From: Terriglobia bacterium | Lineage (GTDB): Bacteria; Acidobacteriota; Terriglobia; Acidiferrales; UBA7541 | Length of the DNA: 43,323 nt | Assembly (NCBI GenBank): GCA_020072765.1 | Contig: JAIQGD010000050.1 | Span: forward strand, 1-43,323 | Direction of reading: 5' to 3' | Part shown: piece after piece, positions 25,145 to 33,544 of the stretch | Position numbering within the stretch: the first letter of the stretch is position 1 | Layout: each line of letters starts with the position of its first letter | Program-made: the position numbers and the translations under genes | The notes under the pieces: model-generated | What the model was told of the DNA's origin: nothing | The model's database searches: none | The model's input: only the letters and a program-made list of their open reading frames with translations

Positions 25145-25642
25145 CTATTGCTTGTCCCACACCTCGATCGCCTGAGATGCGTGGCCCTGGGCATCGATAC
25201 GATGGAGATTCACGCGCATGGTTTTGCCGTCTTTGCTGACCACGATGTGCTCGACCTGGACTTGCTTGCCATCTTGCAGTTGCGTGACGTAGAACTCGCC
25301 CGGGCCGATCACCGTGGCGACTTCGGAAAGTCCTTCGGGAAGACCACCCTGCACAAACTTGATGACGCCACCTTGCTGGGGTTGCGTGATCTTGGCCGCC
25401 ATGGGCGAGCCGTCGGCTGCAATGCCCGTGATGGTGACCTCGAAGTTGTCGCCTACGGCTCGTTTCACCACGGTTTCTTGCTTGGGGGCAGCCAGGCCCG
25501 GCTGGTTGGGCGGAAATTTCGACTGCGCGAGGTTGAGTTTCCAGGTGCCGAGACTGGGTTCGGTGGCCCTGGCGGCCACCGCCGTGGTCAGTAGGAAAGC
25601 AAGAATCATCGCGCTGGAAACTAGCAGGGAGTGTTTCCGCAT
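25145..25642 (-). CDS. Small secreted protein of unknown function
   Basis: A protein of 165 residues from the ATG at 25642, preceded by AAGGAGA eight bases away; the open frame continues to 25819 without sense. The N-terminus is a clear signal peptide (MRKHSLLVSSAMILAFLLTT then AVAARA). The mature part begins EPSLGTWKLNLAQSKFPP, a motif I have seen in exported proteins of acidobacteria-like genomes, and is otherwise a beta-rich domain (VTITGIAADGSPMAAKI, GGVIKFVQGGLPEGL, EHIVVSKDGKTMRVNLH). It looks like a lipocalin-type or other small beta fold, but this is only an impression. It is monocistronic. Confidence 0.8.
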   Translation of the reverse strand: MRKHSLLVSSAMILAFLLTTAVAARATEPSLGTWKLNLAQSKFPPNQPGLAAPKQETVVKRAVGDNFEVTITGIAADGSPMAAKITQPQQGGVIKFVQGGLPEGLSEVATVIGPGEFYVTQLQDGKQVQVEHIVVSKDGKTMRVNLHRIDAQGHASQAIEVWDKQ

Positions 25643-25827
25643 AGCGGTCTCCTTCAAGGGCAGGGTTTGCTCCGGAAGTCCGGATGGGGACTTCGGACTT
25701 GCGCATCGTACCTTTCTCCTGGCCTGGGCACAACGAATTTGCCGCCAGAGCGGGCGGGCCCCAGCGAGATCCGCAGGGTTTTGACGGCTCGTTTTTGCCG
25801 AATCCGGGTGGTGACTCAATTTGCGGT

Positions 25828-25854
25828 GCGCCCGCCTAAAGGCGGGCGCTACAA
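25828..25854 (-). repeat. TTGTAGCG hairpin repeat, inverted copy
   Basis: On the minus strand it reads GTTGTAGCGCCCGCC, TTTA, GGCGGGCGC. It has the same TTGTAGCG head as the 7.2-8.8 kb copies but a shorter stem. Confidence 0.7.
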
Positions 25855-25876
25855 CGGCTTCGAGTTCAATGCAAGA

Positions 25877-25901
25877 GCACAGGCAAGAGTGCCTGTGCCA
25901 C
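25877..25901 (-). repeat. GTGGCACAG hairpin repeat, inverted copy
   Basis: On the minus strand GTGGCACAGGCACTCTTGC then CTGTGC, one stem change away from the copy at 7434-7458. Confidence 0.8.
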
Positions 25902-26055
25902 GAAAAGCGACCTGCGCAAGCAAACTGAGTGACTATCCGAAGCTGGGTTGAATTGCCGGGCGGGGTGTTTCATACTCGGGTGGCAGCCAGGGACGGGCCT
26001 TGCCCGAAGGTTGGCGCAGCGGCCGTCTCGCCACAGGCTGCATCGGGGGGCACCG

Positions 26056-26496
26056 ATGGTCCGGCAAGCATCCTACGCCCGGCGGTTGGGGATCAACCTC
26101 GCCTCAAAGAAAGAGGAGGAGCTGTTCCGGTGGTTTCTGGCGTGTCTGTTGTTTGGCAAGCCGATCCAGACGGAGATCGCCGAGCAGGCGTACCGGCAGC
26201 TTGTGGCGGCGCGATTGACCACCCCGGAGGCCATTCTGCATGCCGGCTGGGACAGGCTGGTGTTCCTTTTGGACAAGGCGCACTACGTCCGGTACGATTT
26301 TTCGACGGCCACGAAGCTGCTGGAGGTTTGCGGGGACTTGAAGCACCGCTACGGGACACTGACCAACCTGCTGGCGCAGGCCGCGACCGCCTCCGCGCTT
26401 TCCCGGAAATTGCAGGAGTTCAAGCATATTGGACCCGTGACCGCGCGGATATTTTTGCGGGAAGTACGTCCGCTCTGGTATCGGAGGGCGCAATAA
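26056..26496 (+). CDS. Helix-hairpin-helix (endonuclease III-like) protein, possibly C-terminally truncated
   Basis: A protein of 146 residues from the ATG at 26056. Mostly alpha-helical, with LFRWFLACLLFGKPIQTEIA near the start (like the substrate-scanning helices of endonuclease III-type proteins) and an HhH motif LQEFKHIGPVTARIFLREVR near the end. HhH-GPD glycosylases continue after this motif with the catalytic Asp and often an Fe-S cluster; here a stop follows 8 residues later. Either this is a shorter non-catalytic family or the gene has lost its 3' part. Sequence downstream in another frame to 26591 shows nothing I can assign. The gene stands alone before the sigma factor. Confidence 0.55.
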   Translation: MVRQASYARRLGINLASKKEEELFRWFLACLLFGKPIQTEIAEQAYRQLVAARLTTPEAILHAGWDRLVFLLDKAHYVRYDFSTATKLLEVCGDLKHRYGTLTNLLAQAATASALSRKLQEFKHIGPVTARIFLREVRPLWYRRAQ

Positions 26497-26703
26497 GGTA
26501 CTATGTGGCCGGCAACTTTTTAGGCTGGCGGGCATCTAAGTTTAAGGAGCTTCTTTTAGGCACTCCGAAGACCCCGGCACCGGATAGCTAAGTCATTCTT
26601 CTGCAGCAAGATAGGCCGTCCATCGCAACTGTCCCTGACAGGCGTGAAACGAAGGAACCACCCGGCCCCAGGTGGGTCAGGTGCGCTCCGAATGAGGAAA
26701 TTT

Positions 26704-28281
26704 ATGTCGTCCATGATGAACAACGAACTTCATAACCGCGCCGGAGAATTTGAGCCTGGCGACGGAGCGCAGTTTCCGGTGATGGCCGGGGATGTGGATA
26801 GCGAGACGCTCGGGCACGCGCACGACGAGCACTCCGAAGAGCATGCGGGCGAGCATGCCGGTGAGCACGCGGAGGAGCATGCCGAGGAACTCGACCTGAC
26901 GCCGGGAGAGCCCACGCAGGCGAACCTGATGAGCACGTACCTGCGGGAAATGGGGGGCACGCGGCTGTTGACCCGGGAGGGCGAAGTGCGCCTGGCCCAG
27001 GGCATTGAGCGCGGGCAGGCGCGCGCGTTGAAGGCGCTTTCGCGTTCCCCGATCGTGTGGCAGGAACTCGCGGCCGCCGCCCAACAGTTGCGCCGTGGGG
27101 AACGCTCCATCGAGCAGATTGTGGATTGCGGCGAGGAGCCGCTCGCGCCCAAGCAGATCGAGGGCAAGACCGGCAAGCTTTTGAAGACGATTGCGGAGAT
27201 CGTGGCGCTGCACAAGCAGGTGGTGCGCGAGGCGCGGCTGGTTTCGCGTCTGGCGGAGTCGAATCAGGCGGCCGTGGTGCGCGCGCGCTACCGCGTGGCA
27301 CGCGCCGCGATCGGGATTTCGCGACTGGTTCGCTCCATCGAGTTTCATCCGGCGGAAAAAGCGCGCCTGACCTCGAAAGTCGGGGAAGCGCTGGCGAACG
27401 CCGTGGCGCTGGGAAAAGCAAAAGCAGCGGCCAAGCGCTCTGCGCGGAAGAGCCGTGGCGCGCGGAAACCGCTGGCGGCAACCGCCGGCGTGAGCGTCAA
27501 GGAGCTGCAGCGCACGCTGGAGATGATCCGCCGGGGCGAAGCGGAAACCGCGCATGCCAAGAAAGAGCTGACCGAGGCCAATCTGCGGCTGGTCGTGTCG
27601 ATTGCCAAGAAGTATCAGAACCGGGGACTGGACATTCTGGACCTCATTCAGGAGGGGAATCTCGGCCTGATGAAGGCCGTGGATCGGTTCGAATGGCGGC
27701 GGGGCTATAAGTTTTCGACCTACGCGACCTGGTGGATCTGGCAATCGGTGACGCGGGCGATTGCCGGACAGGCGCGCACCGTGCGGCTGCCCGTGCACAT
27801 GATCGAGACGGTTAACCGGCTGGCGCGCGCCAACCGCGAGCTGACCAAGGAATTGGGGCACCAGCCTTCGCCGGAAGAAGTGGCGAAGAAGCTGGGCGTG
27901 TCAGTGGACAAGGTGCGTTCGCTGATGGTGATCATGCAGGAACCGATGTCGCTGGACGCGCCGATTGGCGAGGACGAGGGCTCGCAACTGGGCGACCTGA
28001 TCGCCAACCCGAGTTCGCTTTCCCCGTCGGAAGCGCTGCTGCAATCCGATCTGCAGGAGCGAACGCGCGCAGCGTTGAAGATGCTGACGCCCCGCGAGGA
28101 ACGAGTGATCCGCATGCGCTTTGGCATGGAGGATGGCGTGGAGCACACGCTGTCGGAAGTGGGCGAGGCCTTTGGCCTGACGCGCGAGCGCATCCGGCAG
28201 ATCGAGGCGAAGACCATGCGCATCCTGCGGGAGTTGCCGCGCATGCGGGACCTGCACGACTATCTGCGCCGCGCGTCCTAA
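26704..28281 (+). CDS. RNA polymerase sigma-70 family factor, RpoD-like
   Basis: A protein of 525 residues from the ATG at 26704 (GAGGAAA upstream); ATG 26692 and GTG 26644 are alternatives. Order: a His/Glu-rich N-terminus (residues 38-62, repeated [11 protein letters not shown]) in place of region 1.1, region 1.2 ([20 protein letters not shown], about 76), a basic non-conserved linker, region 2 ([39 protein letters not shown]), region 3, and region 4.2 with [11 protein letters not shown]. Region 2.4 reads [13 protein letters not shown], with Trp346 where RpoD usually has Arg; the -10-reading Gln and Thr are kept. dnaG is not adjacent. It could be the primary sigma or a group 2 paralogue. 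Confidence 0.88.
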   Translation: MSSMMNNELHNRAGEFEPGDGAQFPVMAGDVDSETLGHAHDEHSEEHAGEHAGEHAEEHAEELDLTPGEPTQANLMSTYLREMGGTRLLTREGEVRLAQGIERGQARALKALSRSPIVWQELAAAAQQLRRGERSIEQIVDCGEEPLAPKQIEGKTGKLLKTIAEIVALHKQVVREARLVSRLAESNQAAVVRARYRVARAAIGISRLVRSIEFHPAEKARLTSKVGEALANAVALGKAKAAAKRSARKSRGARKPLAATAGVSVKELQRTLEMIRRGEAETAHAKKELTEANLRLVVSIAKKYQNRGLDILDLIQEGNLGLMKAVDRFEWRRGYKFSTYATWWIWQSVTRAIAGQARTVRLPVHMIETVNRLARANRELTKELGHQPSPEEVAKKLGVSVDKVRSLMVIMQEPMSLDAPIGEDEGSQLGDLIANPSSLSPSEALLQSDLQERTRAALKMLTPREERVIRMRFGMEDGVEHTLSEVGEAFGLTRERIRQIEAKTMRILRELPRMRDLHDYLRRAS

Positions 28282-28665
28282 GCCGCGAAGCGTTATCGAA
28301 TCAATCCCGCCGAGCATACCGAGCTTCAGGGGCTAAAGCCCCGCGAAGATACATGCCTTAACGCCGGGGCTGAAGCCCCGGCCTCCTAAAAACCATGCAA
28401 TGAGCTTAGGACTCAGGACACTGGCAGCTTGTTGAAAAAGGCGTCTTAGGCATTGCTCCCAATCCAGCGCTGGACAGCCACGAATCCGCGTTTGGTAAGA
28501 ACCCAAGCAAACAGCAGATCCCTTCCCGCAGTACCACGCGGGACGCAAACGGCGCGCACCCCCATCCGCAAAAAACGCGGCTGGGTTCGGGATGACAGCT
28601 CGCGCTTCTTCAACAGGCCGCTAGAGGGACCACGATCGTTCTCGGTGTACTCTGGGCCAGCTCTG
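28282..28665. other. Non-coding interval: two hairpins and a MITE-like element
   Basis: Between the sigma factor and the convergent capA-like gene. It has GGGGCTaaAGCCCC (28329-28342) and CCGGGGCTgaAGCCCCGG (about 28363-28380), a common intergenic hairpin pattern that may end transcription from both sides though no T run follows, then the 198-bp inverted-repeat element. Confidence 0.65.
28424..28621. mobile_element. MITE-like element, 198 bp, no coding capacity
   Basis: Ends in imperfect terminal inverted repeats: GCAGCTTGTTGAAAAAG at 28424-28440 and, at 28605-28621, the complement of GCGGCCTGTTGAAGAAG (14 of 17 positions agree). The interior carries the 41-bp repeat (28557-28597) found inverted at 2295-2335. 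I see no clear target-site duplication. Mobility is inferred from structure only. Confidence 0.5.
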
Positions 28666-29712
28666 TTAAGCGGTGGCCTGTGATGGGCGCGTTTCTTGCT
28701 GGGCCGAGCATCCCACCTCCAGATACCGCTCGGCCCGGTGCCAGCGCGCCGGCGTATGGAACGCCGCGCAGAGATCCTTCATTTTCTCAACGATGCCGCG
28801 CTCCTGGAGTCCCTCGGCGCGGCACACCCGGCACGCGCGAATCAGCGTGGGATACAACCGCAAACCGCGGGGGATTCCTCCCGGCGTCTCCACGAGATAG
28901 ATAAACCCCTGGTCGTTCCGCTCGATGGGATCCACCGCATAGTCATCAACAAAGTCGCCTGCGCCATAAATGATCGGGCGGCCCTTGTAAAACTCGATTC
29001 CGCGAAAGACATGGCTGGAGTGGCCGAAGACGAGGCCGGCCCCCGCTTCGATCAGCGCGTGAGCGAATTCCACGTGCCCTGATTCCGGGAGATATCCCCA
29101 GTTCGATCCCCAATGAGCGGACACGATGAGTAGATCGCAGAGCTTCGTTTGCGCGCGCACGATGTCGAGCACGTTCTGCGCGCGCCGGTCGCCGAGGTCC
29201 GGCGGCGCGTAGAAAACGCCCGGCCGGCTGGCCGTGGCTTCCCAGGCAGGCTCGTTGTCGGTGAACGCCAGGAGACCCACCTTCTGGCCGCACACGTCCG
29301 CGGTGGCCAGCCGGGAAGCCTGCGCGAGATCCGCTCCCGCTCCGCTGTGTGCGATCCCCGCCCGGTCCAAAAGTTGCAGCATCTGCAGCAAAGCGTCCTC
29401 GCCATAGTCCAAGACGTGATTATTCGCCAGCGAGACGGCGTTGATGCGCGCCGCCTGGAGGACGGCGATGTTTTTCGCGGAGGAGCGGAACTGAAACACT
29501 TTGCCGGCGGCGGGCTTCCCGCGATCCGCGATGACGCACTCGAGATTGCACATGCGCCAGGATGCGCCGTGCAGAAGCGGCAAGGTGTCTCCCCACGGGT
29601 AATCGGGCGACGCGCTTTGCAGCACGTCGTCAACCAATCGTCCGAGCATGCAATCGCCCAGAAGCGCCAGCGTAGGGAATTCGCCGCGGGTTCCCGCTGA
29701 AGCGGCAGGCAC
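28666..29712 (-). CDS. CapA family metallophosphatase-like protein
   Basis: About 348 residues from a GTG at 29712. The fold is that of PF09587 (CapA, calcineurin-like): LLGDCMLGRLVDD near the start, NLECVIADRG, SLANNHVLDYGEDAL, LIVSAHWGSNWGYLPE, and FGHSSHVFRGIEFYKGRPI with GAGDFVDDY, which supply the usual Asp/His/Asn metal ligands. CapA is tied to poly-gamma-glutamate export, but most homologues have unknown roles and no capB/capC is nearby. No ribosome site precedes the GTG; an ideal AAGGAGT with correct spacing precedes an ATC at 29754 instead, directly on the rtcA stop. It is the last gene of the prs-rtcA-capA run. Confidence 0.85.
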   Translation of the reverse strand: MPAASAGTRGEFPTLALLGDCMLGRLVDDVLQSASPDYPWGDTLPLLHGASWRMCNLECVIADRGKPAAGKVFQFRSSAKNIAVLQAARINAVSLANNHVLDYGEDALLQMLQLLDRAGIAHSGAGADLAQASRLATADVCGQKVGLLAFTDNEPAWEATASRPGVFYAPPDLGDRRAQNVLDIVRAQTKLCDLLIVSAHWGSNWGYLPESGHVEFAHALIEAGAGLVFGHSSHVFRGIEFYKGRPIIYGAGDFVDDYAVDPIERNDQGFIYLVETPGGIPRGLRLYPTLIRACRVCRAEGLQERGIVEKMKDLCAAFHTPARWHRAERYLEVGCSAQQETRPSQATA

Positions 29713-29765
29713 CCGTTGCGGGCCTGCTGGTTGGTTTTCGGCGCCGTGCTCGATGGCTGTACTCC

Positions 29766-30839
29766 TTATCCGGGAGTTCCAATGCGGACGAAGCCGGGCT
29801 GGCCGATTTGTCCCTCGATCTGGATCGCGACGGGAAGAAACATTTGGACGATGGCGGCATTGGTGACCAAGTGCTGCGTCACGCGGGAGGTGCGCAACTC
29901 GGAGGCCCCCGAGGCCAGGGCCAAGGGCAGGATCAGCTGATCGGCGAGATGGGGATCGACCGCTCCGGCGGTACCCACAAAATCGAGGAGCGCGTCCGCG
30001 GCTTCGTCGGCGACGCGCTCGGCGGGTTTGCCGCGCGCTCCGAGGCCGCAAAAACATCCCTGCGAGCTCTCGAATTCCGCCAGAAGCAGGACAAAAGTTC
30101 CCCGCGACGGGGAGGGCAACTGCACCATTTCGATTTCGACCGGTTTCGACAACGTTTCCAGTCTGCGGAGCGCTTGGCGTTTTTGGCGCTGGGCCACTTC
30201 GATATCCAGCCCGGCGACGCCCGAGATGCCGCGGATTCTTTTCAGCGCCCCCCGATGGGTCAGGAGCAACGGAGCGAGCTTGCCAGCGGGCTCGACGACC
30301 GCGCGCACGCATCCGCCACCGCGGGGATAAAACCCTGCCGCATCCAACTCCAGGCGAATCTGGAAACCAATCCTGCGCATGTGGGGAAGCCAATGCCACT
30401 CGAGAAAATGAAAGCAGGGGCTCCAGGGAACGTGGGTTCCGCCGGTCACGCTCACGCGGGAGGATGCGCGGGCGAAGCTCAGGGGAGGCAGAAGCGTCTG
30501 GAGGACGAGCGAAGTGGAGCCGGCCGTGCCGATGTCGAAGTGGAATTCGCCGGGCCGGATGCCCGTGGGCTCAAAAACCAGATCTTGCGAGCCGAGCATC
30601 GCGCCCTGGACCCGCGCCATGCCGACCGCGCCGGCCGCTTCGACGGCTTTCAGGTGCTGGGGCATGAGGCCTGGCTTCGCGCGGTGGCGGCGGATGTTCT
30701 TCATCGTGAAGGAGCGGCGGGTCATCAGGGCCAGGGAAAGAGAAGTTCTCAGTACCTGCCCGCCCCCTTCGCCGAGCGAGCCGTCAATCGCGAGCATGGG
30801 CTCCGGTGGGTGAGAGATCATCGGTGATGAGGCGTCCAT
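29766..30839 (-). CDS. rtcA: RNA 3'-terminal phosphate cyclase
   Basis: Converts an RNA 3'-phosphate to a 2',3'-cyclic phosphate with ATP through an enzyme-AMP intermediate. It has 357 residues from 30839; an ATG at 30797 (MLAIDGSLGEGGGQ) starts right at the conserved N-terminus. Family marks: DGSLGEGGGQVLRTSLSLA, HRAKPGLMPQHLKAVEAA, RGGGCVRAVVEP-like strand (PRGGG), and the nucleophile His323 in SRVTQHLVTNAAIV. No rtcB ligase or rtcR activator is in the window, unlike the E. coli rtc operon. It lies 12 bp after the PRPP synthetase-like gene and its stop codon overlaps the ribosome site of the CapA-like gene. Confidence 0.93.
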   Translation of the reverse strand: MDASSPMISHPPEPMLAIDGSLGEGGGQVLRTSLSLALMTRRSFTMKNIRRHRAKPGLMPQHLKAVEAAGAVGMARVQGAMLGSQDLVFEPTGIRPGEFHFDIGTAGSTSLVLQTLLPPLSFARASSRVSVTGGTHVPWSPCFHFLEWHWLPHMRRIGFQIRLELDAAGFYPRGGGCVRAVVEPAGKLAPLLLTHRGALKRIRGISGVAGLDIEVAQRQKRQALRRLETLSKPVEIEMVQLPSPSRGTFVLLLAEFESSQGCFCGLGARGKPAERVADEAADALLDFVGTAGAVDPHLADQLILPLALASGASELRTSRVTQHLVTNAAIVQMFLPVAIQIEGQIGQPGFVRIGTPG

Positions 30840-30851
30840 TGTTCCGTGCCT

Positions 30852-31748
30852 CTAGCTTGTCATGGATGCGAGCCCTTCTTGCAATAGCGGGGCCACGGGG
30901 AGGATGGTGGTCTTGGCTGCGTCCACGCCGGCGGGCAGGGGCAGCGTGTCGGTGCAAAAGATGCGGCGCACGCCGAGCGACCATAATCTTTTCCACGAGG
31001 TCCCGGTAAACAGTCCGTGTGTAACCAGAATGTAGATTTCTTCCACGCGGGCGGCGAGCAGTTTTTCGCAAGCCGAGAGGAGCGTCTCGCCGGTATCGAG
31101 AATGTCGTCGAGGAGCACCACGCGAGGGCCTACTTTTCCCAGGGGTCCGTGGTGCGTGATTCCCGCCGGCGTGCGGCGCTTCTCGAAATAAGGGGTTTCC
31201 GCCACGGGCATCGCCGCCGCTTTCTTCACGGCTTGGCACCGGGGGATGGCTCCGTTGTCCGGAGCTACGAGCGTGGCGTCGGTGAGCCGCCATTCGCGGA
31301 TGGCGGCGGCGAAAAGTTCGGCGGTGGAAAGCGAGACGAGTGGGATCGGGAACAGTTCCTGGCCGCGTTCGCTGTGCGCGTCGACGGTGAGCACGTCGTC
31401 GAAGCCGGAAGCTTTCAGCAGCGATCCCAGCCAGGCGGTGGCCAGGCTTTCTCCCGGTTTGTTCTTGTCCTGCCGGCTGTAGGCCAGATAGGGCAGGAGG
31501 CCGGTCACTCGGCGGGCCCCGTCTTTTTTCAGCGTGTGGGCCAGCAACAGCAGGGAGAGCATCTGTGCGTCCGGCGGGGCCACCGAGCCCAGAATGCAGC
31601 AGGCTTCGCCGGATACAGGCGTTTGCACTCTGGCGCAGAGCTCCTGATTGGCAAAGCGCGTGAGGGTAAATTCCCCCGAGCGGATGCGCGGAAGCGCCGC
31701 GAGCGGCCCAGCCAGGTGATCGTAGTTGGGAAAGCTGAAGAGAATCAT
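30852..31748 (-). CDS. Ribose-phosphate pyrophosphokinase-like protein
   Basis: PRPP synthetase family, 298 residues, a little shorter than the usual bacterial 310-320. The C-terminal phosphoribosyl-binding loop RVVLLDDILDTGETLLSA is clear, and the N-terminal half has the family's FANQELCARV, LLPYLAYSRQDK and TVDAHSER (the ATP/Mg site). The catalytic flexible loop is EKRRTPAGITHHGPLG. These features place it nearer the divergent and archaeal-type enzymes than to housekeeping Prs, so it may be a second copy with a special role. It would make PRPP from ribose 5-phosphate and ATP. First gene of the prs-rtcA-capA run. Confidence 0.87.
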   Translation of the reverse strand: MILFSFPNYDHLAGPLAALPRIRSGEFTLTRFANQELCARVQTPVSGEACCILGSVAPPDAQMLSLLLLAHTLKKDGARRVTGLLPYLAYSRQDKNKPGESLATAWLGSLLKASGFDDVLTVDAHSERGQELFPIPLVSLSTAELFAAAIREWRLTDATLVAPDNGAIPRCQAVKKAAAMPVAETPYFEKRRTPAGITHHGPLGKVGPRVVLLDDILDTGETLLSACEKLLAARVEEIYILVTHGLFTGTSWKRLWSLGVRRIFCTDTLPLPAGVDAAKTTILPVAPLLQEGLASMTS

Positions 31749-32135
31749 GGTCGTTTGAGTACCGATCGAGCGCGATTAGGCGAGCCTGGGCGGCGAGGCC
31801 CCATTGGCCCGGCAGACGCCCCGAGCCGCCTTTGCAGGCTGCCATACGGCAGGGCCGGCGACCGTGATGTAGATCACCGAGAAGGATGGGGCCTGGCTGC
31901 CGCCTTTGGCCGGCGAAGTAAGCTTCGCCGTGGAACGCACCGCCAGGACGCTACGGCGCAGCAAAGCGGCGGCAAGCCGCCGCACTCCAAAGGGTGGGCG
32001 CTCGCGGTGGGATTTGCTCGTGTGGTGTCGTGGAAACAGCGCACAAATTTTACCGCCGCGCAGGGCGCAGCAAGCAGCGCCCCTACAGGAAGTTACGAGC
32101 CGGGCACTCCTAGCAGTTCTTTGCGGCACGCAAGA
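31749..32135. other. Non-coding interval with four hairpins
   Basis: Between the narK-type stop and the PRPP synthetase-like start. Hairpins: GGCGAAgtaagcTTCGCC (31912-31929), GCGGCGGCaaGCCGCCGC (31966-31983), GGGCGC...GCGCCC (32063-32082), and a weaker one at about 31835-31862. Frames here have no family match. One of the hairpins may end the nar transcript. Confidence 0.5.
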
Positions 32136-33428
32136 CTAAGCGGGGCCGCCTTCGTCGCGGGTGTACTTGAGCACCCAGGCCATGGACAGGGAGAACAGGG
32201 TCAGGAATACGAAGGTGACGAAACCGATGGCGTAGCCGGAGGTTCCCAGGTTGCGCACGGCCATGGCCATGATCGGCGGAATCACGAACCCGCCGAAGGC
32301 GCCCAGGCCCCCGACCCATCCGGCCGCGCCGCCGACGGCGTGCGGGACTGCTTTGGGCACGATCTTGAAGACGGCGGCGTTGCAAATGCCCATGCCGATG
32401 GCCATCAGGATTTCGCCCGGCACGGAAAGCTCAAACTGGTGCGAGCTGGTCATCACCAGCGCTCCGACCATGGCGATCAGCAGCGCCAGGATGGCCGTAT
32501 TTTCTCCGCCTTCCTGCAAGTGATCGGCGAGGATGCCGCCGCCCACGCGGACCAGCGAGGCGAGAATGGAGAAGGCCGCGGTGAGGAGTCCGGCCTTGAT
32601 GACACTCACGCCGAAGAAAGAGGTCCAGTAAATGGGCAGCCAGGCGGTCAAAGCCATGAAGCCGCCGAAGGTTGTGAAGTAGATCCACACCAGGGCCCAG
32701 GTTCTCCACACGCGCGCGGAGGCTCGCAGGCTCTCCTTGATCGTGCCGGCGGGCATGAGTTCTTGGCCTAGTTCACGGGCGCGCACGCGCGCGTCGGCCG
32801 GCGACATTCCCTGCTTTACGAGCTGGAAATAGGCGCTATTCCTGCCATAAATGGCGTAAAAAACCGCTCCGACGACCAGGATAGCGAGCCAGACAATATA
32901 GGAATTGGCCAGACCCAGCCGGACCAGCGCCAATGGCAGGAGCATGGAAAAAAGGCCGGGCGCGAGGTTGCCGAAGCCGGCGAAATACGCAAGCGCCTTC
33001 CCCTGTTGCCGCTGCGGGAACCAGTAGGAGACCTGGCTGATGCCGACCGAGAAAGTCGCGATGCCGCACCCGCACAGCATGCCCAGGAACATCAGCAAAG
33101 GATAGCTGGAGGCCGTGAGATGAGCGGGATACAAAAAGCGGGCCACGAGCGCCAGCCCCGTCATGCCCGCGACGGAGAGACTCAGGAGGGTGAGAAAGGG
33201 CTTGCGGCCGCCGGTGGTGTCCACCCAGGCGGAAAAGGGAATGCGCAGCAGCGAGCCCGAGAGGGATGGCACGGCTACCAGGAAACCCACGGCCATCGGG
33301 CCCAGTTCCATGACCTTTTGAAATCGCTGCGCGGACGGCCCGAACAGGGCGACGGCGGCAAATCCCACGAAGAACCCGAGCGTCGCGCTCCACAAGGCCT
33401 GTTTGGGTGAACCTTCAATCTGGCTCAT
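32136..33428 (-). CDS. narK: NarK-type nitrate/nitrite transporter (MFS)
   Basis: Major facilitator of 430 residues with about 12 hydrophobic helices. The nitrate/nitrite porter features are present: Arg in LLRIPFSAWVDTTGGRK, the nitrate signature-like GNLAPGLFSMLLPLAL and the second GGAAGWVGGLGAFGGFVIPP. The start has the strongest ribosome site in the cluster (AAGGAGG). It is the last gene of the nar unit, 116 bp after narI. It imports nitrate or exchanges nitrite; the direction cannot be read from sequence. Confidence 0.92.
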   Translation of the reverse strand: MSQIEGSPKQALWSATLGFFVGFAAVALFGPSAQRFQKVMELGPMAVGFLVAVPSLSGSLLRIPFSAWVDTTGGRKPFLTLLSLSVAGMTGLALVARFLYPAHLTASSYPLLMFLGMLCGCGIATFSVGISQVSYWFPQRQQGKALAYFAGFGNLAPGLFSMLLPLALVRLGLANSYIVWLAILVVGAVFYAIYGRNSAYFQLVKQGMSPADARVRARELGQELMPAGTIKESLRASARVWRTWALVWIYFTTFGGFMALTAWLPIYWTSFFGVSVIKAGLLTAAFSILASLVRVGGGILADHLQEGGENTAILALLIAMVGALVMTSSHQFELSVPGEILMAIGMGICNAAVFKIVPKAVPHAVGGAAGWVGGLGAFGGFVIPPIMAMAVRNLGTSGYAIGFVTFVFLTLFSLSMAWVLKYTRDEGGPA

Positions 33429-33544
33429 GAGCTTCCTCCTTAGCCATCCACACGCGCGGCAACCACCATTTCAAATGCGACGAATCGTATTGAGAAACGC
33501 CAACGGGCTGTGCGAGCCCCGTGGCGGAGAATAAGCAAACGGCC

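Larger units (their letters stand above)
25643..26055. other. Non-coding interval with two hairpin repeats
   Basis: Contains an inverted copy of the TTGTAGCG hairpin (25828-25854) and an inverted copy of the GTGGCACAG hairpin (25877-25901). No gene seen. Confidence 0.6.

Noticed and set aside
26842-26892. GCATGCCG/GAGCATGC repeats as a DNA-level repeat or satellite
   Set aside because: They are codons of the His/Glu-rich N-terminus of the sigma factor, in frame and with varied third bases.
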